Of a DNA stretch of 64,000 nucleotides, positions 26,099 through 32,917 are shown one piece after another. The translations under genes were made by a program, and so were the position numbers. Numbering within the stretch: the stretch's first letter is position 1; every line of letters starts with the position of its first letter. The stretch comes from Halothiobacillus diazotrophicus (lineage in GTDB: Bacteria; Pseudomonadota; Gammaproteobacteria; Halothiobacillales; Halothiobacillaceae). Where the stretch lies: NCBI RefSeq assembly GCF_001663815.1, contig NZ_CP016027.1:186001-250000 (forward strand). The letters are read 5' to 3'. Under the pieces are notes generated by a model. That model was not told where the DNA came from. It made no database searches and saw only the letters and a program-made list of their open reading frames with translations.

Positions 26099-26127
26099 AT
26101 AGTAGACGCACAAAAATCACCTGTCAA
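26099..26127 (-). promoter_or_regulatory. Sigma-70 promoter of the small - strand gene
   Basis: Read on the minus strand: TTGACA (26127-26122), 17-base spacer, TACTAT (26104-26099). This is a near-consensus promoter with a leader of about 45 bases to the ATG at 26049. Confidence 0.65.
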
Positions 26128-26142
26128 CATATCGTGTCTACT
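26101..26142. promoter_or_regulatory. Inverted repeat AGTAGAC / GTCTACT, candidate operator
   Basis: AGTAGAC (26101-26107) overlaps the minus-strand -10 box, and GTCTACT (26136-26142) lies between the two divergent -35 boxes. A dimeric regulator bound here could control both directions. The adjacent WYL protein is the natural candidate. Confidence 0.45.
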
Positions 26143-26145
26143 TTA

Positions 26146-26174
26146 TTGACATAAATACGGGCGCTGTCAGAATG
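26146..26174 (+). promoter_or_regulatory. Possible promoter of the WYL regulator
   Basis: Perfect -35 TTGACA at 26146-26151, then 17 bases and AGAATG at 26169-26174, a poor -10. The strong -35 with a weak -10 would fit an activator-dependent or autoregulated promoter. Confidence 0.35.
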
Positions 26175-26203
26175 TGCCTGGAAATACTGCGTGGGAGAGA
26201 CGC

Positions 26204-27061
26204 GTGAACGCGACAAGCGAGTTGAAGTGGGATGTGCAGCAACGTCTGAAGCTGCTCGAATGCACGGTACTGTTGACGGGCTGGGTGCGCACGCAGGCAT
26301 TGATCGAAACCTTTGGCATCAGTCGTGCGCAGGCCTCGAAGGATTTCGCGGTCTATCACGGGTTGCGGCCCGAGAACCTCATCTACAACAAATCCCGCAA
26401 ATACTATGAGGCGAGCGCGGTGTTCGAACCGCTATTGCTGAGCGGCAAGGCATCGGAGTTGTTGGATGCTCTGCCGCTGATGCAGTCCGGTGCGCCGGTG
26501 GTGGCCCTGTCGGCGCAAAGCCCGGCCATGGCCATGGTCAAGCCGCTGGAACGGGAACTGGACTGGTCGTTGTTGCGCGCCGTGAGCCGGGCGATCTGCC
26601 AGCAGATCAAGCTGCAGGTGTCGTATCAGTCCATGAACCGTCCCGAACCCGCTGTTCTGACGCTCTCCCCACATACGCTGGTATATAACGGGTTTCGCTG
26701 GCACGTACGGGCCTTCAGCGACACCCATGAGGCTTATCGGGATTTCGTGTTGGCACGCATGCGTGGGCCGGTTGTCTTGCTCACGGAACAAGGGATCCCC
26801 GATGGGGACGACACGGCGTGGCATACCCTGCACGAGGTGGCGATTGTCCCGCATCCCGAGTTGCCTCCGGCTCAGCAGGCCGTCATCGCCGAGGATTACG
26901 GGATGACGGATGGCCGGATTGTCCAGCCGGTCCGTCAGGCGCTGATTCCGTATTTTCTGCGGATGATGCAGATCGATCCGCGCCGACTGGATCCCGATCC
27001 GCGCATTCAGCAGATCGTCCTGCAAGATGTGGCGGCCGTGCGCCCCTATCTCTGGTCGTGA
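26204..27061 (+). CDS. WYL-domain transcriptional regulator
   Basis: 285 aa from GTG at 26204 (GGAGAGA upstream). An N-terminal winged helix (residues about 8-70, LIETFGISRAQASKDFAVY) is followed by a WYL-type sensor domain (about 125-200, with YQSMNRPEPAVLTLSPHTLVYNGFRWHVRAF) and a C-terminal WCX-like part. The domain order and length match BrxR/CapW-type regulators, which often repress phage-defence islands by binding inverted repeats. No BREX, CBASS or other defence gene is visible here, so it may instead control the divergent small gene. Confidence 0.82.
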   Translation: MNATSELKWDVQQRLKLLECTVLLTGWVRTQALIETFGISRAQASKDFAVYHGLRPENLIYNKSRKYYEASAVFEPLLLSGKASELLDALPLMQSGAPVVALSAQSPAMAMVKPLERELDWSLLRAVSRAICQQIKLQVSYQSMNRPEPAVLTLSPHTLVYNGFRWHVRAFSDTHEAYRDFVLARMRGPVVLLTEQGIPDGDDTAWHTLHEVAIVPHPELPPAQQAVIAEDYGMTDGRIVQPVRQALIPYFLRMMQIDPRRLDPDPRIQQIVLQDVAAVRPYLWS

Positions 27062-27106
27062 TGAGGCGATTCGGGCGCGCTCATTCGAGAGGCCGCCCGT
27101 GAGGCA

Positions 27107-27925
27107 TCAATGCAGCGTGTCCTCGATGACGATCTGATCCGCGCAATTGCCGCGTCGACCCGCCTTGAAGCTTCGGGGTTGCGGGAAGGTGTCGAGTTTA
27201 TCCGTGGGGATGGTAATCCAGACCTGGGTGAGCACGTCGCGGCGCTGACTGCCCGGCCGGGCATCGCAACGCAGTTCGAGGGCGGCGGCATCCCGTTGCC
27301 GGAAACTGGTGGCGAATGCCTGGCGAATGGCACCCTTGGCGACGGTCTGGCCGCGATGTTCGCTGATCCACCGGGTGAAACGGCTGGCATTGAGGCGATT
27401 CAGGACGGTCAGGGCATCGCTGAAGAACGTGTCTTCCTTCGGGCCGAAGCAGGCGATGTGCTTGGTGTATTCATGCCGGTCCAGACAGATGTTCGTCAGG
27501 GGCATCGCGGCATCGAGCCGTTGTTGCAGGGTGGAAGGCAGCGCGGTGCGCGGCAGGGCGCAGCTCTGGGGAATTCGGTGGTCGGGCGCATACCAGTAGC
27601 AGCCGTATTTCCACCAGGTCGGGGGTTTCATGCCGCGGTCGCTCAGTTCCTTGGGAATGCTCGGCCACAGCCCGTGCAGGGAAAATTCCCGGGTAACCGC
27701 TGCGTCGTTCGGTGTGGTGTCGCAGACCGTGCCGATATCGTGCCAGCTATGGCAGACGCCAGGCATCCAGAGTGCGGCGAAGGTGTAATGATCGAACGAC
27801 ATGCCGCGTGCCGCAGTCAAGCCTTCCAGGCCTCGTGGTCCCAGCCCCGAGGCCTGGGCGGTTGCCGTGAACATCAGGGTAAGCAGCAGGGTACGGGCAA
27901 TCGCGCGGGCGACGTTCGGGATCAT
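27107..27925 (-). CDS. Secreted RNase T2-family ribonuclease (RNase I-like)
   Basis: 272 aa with a signal peptide (LLLTLMFTATAQA-SG). The two catalytic segments of the family are present: FSLHGLWPS with H84 and DRHEYTKHIACF with H151, E152, K155 and H156. Several cysteines suggest disulfides. It degrades RNA in the periplasm or outside to 2',3'-cyclic and 3' nucleotides. The ATG at 27925 has AAGGAG six bases upstream; a GTG at 27928 is less well spaced. It lies 68 bp downstream of phoD on the same strand and probably shares its transcript. Confidence 0.9.
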   Translation of the reverse strand: MIPNVARAIARTLLLTLMFTATAQASGLGPRGLEGLTAARGMSFDHYTFAALWMPGVCHSWHDIGTVCDTTPNDAAVTREFSLHGLWPSIPKELSDRGMKPPTWWKYGCYWYAPDHRIPQSCALPRTALPSTLQQRLDAAMPLTNICLDRHEYTKHIACFGPKEDTFFSDALTVLNRLNASRFTRWISEHRGQTVAKGAIRQAFATSFRQRDAAALELRCDARPGSQRRDVLTQVWITIPTDKLDTFPQPRSFKAGRRGNCADQIVIEDTLH

Positions 27926-27993
27926 CACGGGCTCCTTGGATAATCAGGATCCCGGGCGATCGTTGCCCGGGCAATATGTCGGTTCGTCGGCGA

Positions 27994-29400
27994 TCAATCC
28001 CAGCCGAGATCGGCCAGGGTGATCCGGTGCGTCCACTTGGTCTGACCCTTCGTATCCTTGGTGGCCAGCTCCAGAGTGCGGTCCTTGCCTTTCCCCGTGA
28101 ATTTCAGCACGCCGTAGTTGCGCTCCGTGACCAGGGTGCCCGGCACGCGGTTCGGGTCGTCGTCGCCTTCGGCAGGCCCGGAGTTGATGGGCGAGGAGGT
28201 GAACTCGATCAGCGGGTAATCCCGCTTTCCACCGTAGTGGGGGCGCGGATAGCGGATCAGTTCGGTGATGTGCCGATCACCGGACAGGAAGAGGACTCCG
28301 GGAATCTGGTATTGCTGCAGCCAGCCCAGGAATTCGGCCCGTTCGATCGGGTACTGGTTCCAGCCCTCGTAGGCATCGTCGTCGTTGAAGAACTGGCCAC
28401 CGGCCGCGATGATCTTGAACTTTGCCTTCGAGAAGAGCAGGGCATTACGCAGCCAGTTCATCTGCTCGGGGCCGAACATCACCTTGCCTCGATCGCCCGG
28501 ACTCGTCCGGTCCGCATCGCGGTACCAGCGGTCGTCCAGCAGGAAGAAGTCCGCATCATACTGGCTCACCTTGGTGAACACGCCCGGCGAGCCAGGCAAT
28601 CCGTAACTCGGGTTGGCCCAGTAGGTCTTGAAGAGTTCCAGGGCGTGGCCCTTGAACTGGAAACTCATCTCGCTGTCGTTGGGGCCGTAGTCGTGGTCGT
28701 CCCAGATGGCGACCTGTGGGGTCGAACGCAGGAATTTCTGCAGGGGGGCGAAGGCCCGATCCTTGCGGTAGCGCAGCGACATGCCTTCGGGACTGAGCAG
28801 GTCCGGTTCGCGGAAATACAGGTTGTCGCCCAGCCAGACCATCAGGTCGGCCTGTTCGCGGGCCATGGGTTCGTAGATTTCGTAGCCGCCGCCATAGGGT
28901 TTGCCGGGGCGTTCGTAGAACGGATCGTTGATGTAGGCGCAGGATCCGGTCAGTACGGTGAAATCCGGTGCCGGTCCACGCCACATCCAGATCTTCTGCG
29001 TGCGCAGCAGGAGTGTCTTGTCGGCGACGGGTTGGTTGTTGACGTAAGGCTGGCAGTGATAATTCACGCCGGGCGTCAGGTCGTCGATCGAGATATGGGC
29101 GCAGAATGCCTGCTCGGCCACGGTTTTCTGCGGATCGGTCCGTCGTTTGTCGTCCGGCTTGTCCACGGGCGCAAATTCGACGAAGACGTCCGCCGCGCCA
29201 GGCGTCTGCAGCCAGACGATACCGGAACGGGATGCGACGTAACCTTGCATGGGACCGGCATGAAGAACTCCGGGTGGCGCCGGTTCGGCCCAGGCCGACG
29301 GAAACGGCCAGAAACCACCAACGACGAGCGCACCGGCCGTGACGCCGGTGCGCAGGAATTCCCGCCGATCCGCCGAGGGCAGATCGTTGGATTGGGTCAT
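27994..29400 (-). CDS. phoD: PhoD-like alkaline phosphatase/phosphodiesterase
   Basis: 468 aa with a Tat signal (RREFLRTGVTAGALVVGGFW). The PhoD metallophosphatase core is visible: TGSCAYIND, VWLGDNLYFRE, AIWDDHDYGPNDSE, WYRDADR and LSGDRHITEL. Such enzymes release phosphate from phosphodiesters and nucleotides outside the cytoplasm and usually use Ca2+ and Fe3+. The start lies 1 bp after the stop of the TonB receptor, so the two are coupled. With RNase T2 next to it, nucleotides are a plausible substrate. Confidence 0.9.
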   Translation of the reverse strand: MTQSNDLPSADRREFLRTGVTAGALVVGGFWPFPSAWAEPAPPGVLHAGPMQGYVASRSGIVWLQTPGAADVFVEFAPVDKPDDKRRTDPQKTVAEQAFCAHISIDDLTPGVNYHCQPYVNNQPVADKTLLLRTQKIWMWRGPAPDFTVLTGSCAYINDPFYERPGKPYGGGYEIYEPMAREQADLMVWLGDNLYFREPDLLSPEGMSLRYRKDRAFAPLQKFLRSTPQVAIWDDHDYGPNDSEMSFQFKGHALELFKTYWANPSYGLPGSPGVFTKVSQYDADFFLLDDRWYRDADRTSPGDRGKVMFGPEQMNWLRNALLFSKAKFKIIAAGGQFFNDDDAYEGWNQYPIERAEFLGWLQQYQIPGVLFLSGDRHITELIRYPRPHYGGKRDYPLIEFTSSPINSGPAEGDDDPNRVPGTLVTERNYGVLKFTGKGKDRTLELATKDTKGQTKWTHRITLADLGWD

Positions 29401-29401
29401 G

Positions 29402-31603
29402 TTAGAACTGGGCCTCCAGACTCAGGTAGAAGCTCCGCGGCATGTTGCGATATTCACTGCCATAAGCCTGCTTGTACGTGTAATGCTTGTTCAGCAGGTT
29501 GCTGGCATTCAGGGCGACGGTCAGCTTATGCAGTCCGAAGTGGTCCATGCCACCGCGATCCAGAGTATAACGCAGGCTGGCGTCGACCAAAGTATGCGCG
29601 TCCACCGGGTTCAGGTTCTTGTCGTAGGACTTGCCGACCGACTGCGCACCGAGGGTGGCGCGCCAGGGGCCCATCGTATAGACGCCGCCGAGGGACAGGG
29701 TATGCTTCGGCGCGTACGGGAAGGGCTGATCCTGGGTCTTGATCCGGGCATTCAGCAGGCCGAGGTTGGCATAGAAGGACCACTGATCGTCGATCTTGAA
29801 GTTGTTCTGCCAGGAAATGCCCTCGTTGAGCGCGGTTCCCGCATTGGCCAGCATGGAGACCTGTTGGCCGGTGCTGTCATAGACGTCGGTACTCAGGATG
29901 TAGTTCTGGAAATCGACGCGGAACAGATCGAGCGCCCCGGTCCACATGCCCGCATCGTAGATCATGCCGACATCGTAGGTCTTGCCCTTTTCCGGAGCGA
30001 GATTGGGATTGTAGGTCCCGGTATAGAACTGGTTGTACTGGGGCGGTTGCGTGTTCTGCGTGTAGTTGGCGTACACGCTGATCGCCTTGTTGATGCGGTA
30101 GTTGAGGCCAATGGACGGCATCGTGGTGTGGAAATCCACGCCGAACTGGCCGGGCTTGCCCTGTGCTAGCGCGCCCAGGTTGGTGAAGTCACGATGGACC
30201 TTGAGGTATTTCAGGCCACCCTGAACGGTGAGGGCGTCGGCCGCTTTCCAGGTCAGGTTGACGTAGGGTTCCCAGAGCTTGGTGACCACCGGTTCCCTAT
30301 ACAGGGACCCAAGGTAATTGCCGTCGAAGCCGTCGAAATACCGGCGGTCGTGGGTCGTGTCGTTGTGGTTGTACCAGAGGCCGGCCTCGACATTGAAATC
30401 CTGGGTGACGGCCGTGTTCATGCGCAGGATATTGCCCCAGCGCTTGGTGTCGTTGCGGGACTGATAGATCAGAACGCCGCTGGCCGGTGTGGCGACCTTG
30501 CTCACGGTATTGGTGTCCGGATGATACAGCCAGGTGGCATAGCTGCTGGCGCCGCCCCCATAGCCATTGCCGCGGTAGGTATACAGCTGGTCGGAGAGGG
30601 TGGTCTTGCCGAAGGTCGCTTCGTACTTGGCGTAGCCCATCCAGTTGTTGTACTCGTTGAATCGGTACACATAGGAATTCGTGTTGGGCTTGCCGTTGAC
30701 GATCGGCTCGCCGCTGGTGCCGTTGCAGGATTCACCGTACTTCGCGAGATCGGCTTCCGAGCAACCCCAGTAGTAGTTGAACTTCTGATCGTTGCGGGAG
30801 TAGAACAGGGTCAGGGCGCCCGGGCCAACCTGGGTGATGCTCTTGAACAGCAATTGCTTCTGGTCGCTGGGCGTTTTCTGGAAATAACCCTTGCTGTAAT
30901 TCTTGTTGGCATAGACCCAGAATGAGGTCGGCAGGGCAGACTTGGCGCCCAGCAGACCGGAGTTGATCAGCGCGCCATAATTGTAGGTGCCGAAGGAGCC
31001 ATAGCCGGTCAACACCGAGGCCGAGAAGTCCGGACCGGGGTCGAGGGTGTAGGTGTCCACCGAGCCGCCAAAGGCAGCGAGGCCGGGCAGGGCGGCGGAG
31101 GCGGCACCGGGGTAGTACTTGATGCCCGAGATCAGGCGGGTCGGAATGAACTCGTTGGTGTAGATGGTGTAGCTGTCGTTATCGTTCAGCGGTACGCCGT
31201 CCAGTGTCCAGTTGATCAGGTTCTTGTCGAACCCGTTGATGGTCACGTTATCGCCGTTCTGACTGCTGCCGTCGCTCGTGACCACCACGTTGGGCTGGTT
31301 GGCGAGACTCTGCGTGAAGGAATCCGTGGGGGCCAGCATCTGCAACTGGCCGGGCGTGATTTCCGTTTGCGCCTGGCTCGCGCTCTTGTTGAAGGTCTGG
31401 ATCTTGTTCAGCTTCTCCGCGGGGATGTCATTGACCGTACCGCTCGGGGCAGTCATGAAGAAACCGGTTCCGGCCTGGGATTTGCCCTGAACCTGGATGT
31501 CGCCCGTGTCGACGGCGGCATAGGTGGCAGGAATAGCGCCTAGGCTCAGAGCGATGGCGATGGCAATTTTTGAGGGTGAATGGCACGCGGGATGCGAAAA
31601 CAT
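29402..31603 (-). CDS. TonB-dependent receptor coupled to phoD
   Basis: 733 aa outer-membrane receptor. The ATG at 31603 opens a signal peptide (KIAIAIALSLGAIPATYA-AVD), followed by the TonB-box-like DIQVQGKS, a plug (about 50-170, with NGFDKNLINWTLDGVPLNDND) and a barrel ending RSFYLSLEAQF with terminal Phe. It is only distantly similar to the receptor at 9746. It is the first gene of a receptor-phoD-RNase T2 operon, so it may import a phosphorylated or nucleic-acid-derived compound. Confidence 0.9.
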   Translation of the reverse strand: MFSHPACHSPSKIAIAIALSLGAIPATYAAVDTGDIQVQGKSQAGTGFFMTAPSGTVNDIPAEKLNKIQTFNKSASQAQTEITPGQLQMLAPTDSFTQSLANQPNVVVTSDGSSQNGDNVTINGFDKNLINWTLDGVPLNDNDSYTIYTNEFIPTRLISGIKYYPGAASAALPGLAAFGGSVDTYTLDPGPDFSASVLTGYGSFGTYNYGALINSGLLGAKSALPTSFWVYANKNYSKGYFQKTPSDQKQLLFKSITQVGPGALTLFYSRNDQKFNYYWGCSEADLAKYGESCNGTSGEPIVNGKPNTNSYVYRFNEYNNWMGYAKYEATFGKTTLSDQLYTYRGNGYGGGASSYATWLYHPDTNTVSKVATPASGVLIYQSRNDTKRWGNILRMNTAVTQDFNVEAGLWYNHNDTTHDRRYFDGFDGNYLGSLYREPVVTKLWEPYVNLTWKAADALTVQGGLKYLKVHRDFTNLGALAQGKPGQFGVDFHTTMPSIGLNYRINKAISVYANYTQNTQPPQYNQFYTGTYNPNLAPEKGKTYDVGMIYDAGMWTGALDLFRVDFQNYILSTDVYDSTGQQVSMLANAGTALNEGISWQNNFKIDDQWSFYANLGLLNARIKTQDQPFPYAPKHTLSLGGVYTMGPWRATLGAQSVGKSYDKNLNPVDAHTLVDASLRYTLDRGGMDHFGLHKLTVALNASNLLNKHYTYKQAYGSEYRNMPRSFYLSLEAQF

Positions 31604-31687
31604 GGATAGCCTCTGGAATGGTTGGGATGTAAATGGGTCATTCACAAACAGGCTAATGTGACAGTATTGCATCGCGCTTAAATACGG

Positions 31688-31705
31688 GTGAATAAACGGT
31701 GACAG
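31688..31705 (-). promoter_or_regulatory. Candidate Pho box upstream of the receptor-phoD operon
   Basis: On the minus strand, CTGTCAC (31705-31699) and TATTCAC (31694-31688) are 7-mers separated by 4 bases, the 11-bp spacing of PhoB direct repeats. A further CTGTCAC is at 31664-31658. The second half-site is imperfect. Confidence 0.4.
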
Positions 31706-31762
31706 GGGGCCGATTTGGTCAGATTATGGATGTACCTACATGCGAACATTGAGGATCGGTGA

Positions 31763-32917
31763 TTGAAAATTCTGCATACCGCAGACTGGCAGATCGGACG
31801 CCAGTACAGTGGTTTCGATCCGGACGACGCGGCGCCGCTGGCCGCCGAACGCTATCTCGCCGTCGAGCGTATCGCTGCCTTGGCGCAAAGCCGACAGGTG
31901 GATGCCGTACTGGTCGCCGGGGACGTGTTCGACAGCCAGACACTCCGGGATATCAGTATCCGCCGGCTATTCAACAGCCTGGAGGGGTATGCGGGTCCGT
32001 GGGTACTGTTGCCCGGCAATCATGATGCCGCCCTGGTCGAGAGCATCTGGACGCGGGCGCAACGACTGGCTGTCGTGCCATCGAATGTTCATCTGGCGCT
32101 GCAACCTGAGGCAATGCCGTTCCCTGATGTTGGCATGGTCGTATTGACCGCCCCGCTGACCCAGCGTCATACCTTCGCCGATCTGACCGCCTGGTTCGAT
32201 AACGCCGATACGCCGACTGGCCTCGTGCGAATCGGCTTGGCGCACGGCAGCGTTCAGGGTGTGATGGCGGCGGACATCGATGCGCCTAACCCCATTGCCG
32301 CGAATCGCGCGGAAACCGCCCGGCTCGATTATCTGGCTCTCGGGGACTGGCACGGTCTCAAGCAGATCGACGCGCGTACGGCCTACAGCGGGACGCCGGA
32401 GTCGGATCGCTTCCGCAACAACGATGCCGGTCAGGTTCTGGAAGTCGAGATTGACGGGCCGGGTGCCCTGCCGAGGATCACACCCCATCGGATCGGTCGC
32501 TATCGTTGGCAGGCGCTGCGCGTCGATCTGAATGTGCCGAGCGATCTCGAACGATTGGTGGCCTCCCTGACTGCCCTGAACGGGGATGACGTGCTCGACC
32601 TGCGCGTCTCGGGACGTACCGACCTGTCCGGGCAGACCCGAATGCAGGATCTGATTGCCGCCACCGCAGCACGGGTTCGCGGCATGCGGGCCGACTTCAG
32701 CGACTTGCACGTGCAGCCCACGGAGGCGGATCTGGCCGATCTGCAGGCCGACGGTTATCTCGCGGACGTGATTGCCGAATTGCAGGCGCGTCAGCAGCGC
32801 GGGCCGGCGTCACCACCGGGCGATGCGCCTGCCGAGATTGCCCGGGAGGCATTGACCCTGCTGGCCGGGCTTCTGAAGGATCGGCAGGCGCCGGTCGGTG
32901 ACGAGGTACGGGGATGA
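31763..32917 (+). CDS. SbcD/Mre11-like DNA repair exonuclease subunit
   Basis: 384 aa metallophosphoesterase, TTG start at 31763 with GAGG eight bases upstream. Motifs are HTADWQIG, VAGDVFDS, LPGNHD, GLAHGS and ALGDWHG. In motif I the usual D-x-H reads D-W-Q, so one metal-ligand His is replaced; this also occurs in some YhaO-like members as far as I recall. The gene overlaps its partner ATPase by 4 bp. It is expected to process DNA ends or hairpins together with that ATPase. Confidence 0.85.
   Translation: MKILHTADWQIGRQYSGFDPDDAAPLAAERYLAVERIAALAQSRQVDAVLVAGDVFDSQTLRDISIRRLFNSLEGYAGPWVLLPGNHDAALVESIWTRAQRLAVVPSNVHLALQPEAMPFPDVGMVVLTAPLTQRHTFADLTAWFDNADTPTGLVRIGLAHGSVQGVMAADIDAPNPIAANRAETARLDYLALGDWHGLKQIDARTAYSGTPESDRFRNNDAGQVLEVEIDGPGALPRITPHRIGRYRWQALRVDLNVPSDLERLVASLTALNGDDVLDLRVSGRTDLSGQTRMQDLIAATAARVRGMRADFSDLHVQPTEADLADLQADGYLADVIAELQARQQRGPASPPGDAPAEIAREALTLLAGLLKDRQAPVGDEVRG

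Noticed and set aside
26101-26151. TGTCAA/TTGACA read as a regulator palindrome
   Set aside because: These are better explained as the -35 boxes of two divergent promoters. The AGTAGAC/GTCTACT pair is the better operator candidate.
25726-27061. Phage-defence island beside the WYL regulator
   Set aside because: No BREX, CBASS, restriction or other defence genes were found within reach. The nearby SbcCD-like pair is ordinary DNA repair.
27976-29742. Long + strand open frame opposite phoD
   Set aside because: Shadow of phoD on the other strand. The phoD motifs and Tat signal are clear.
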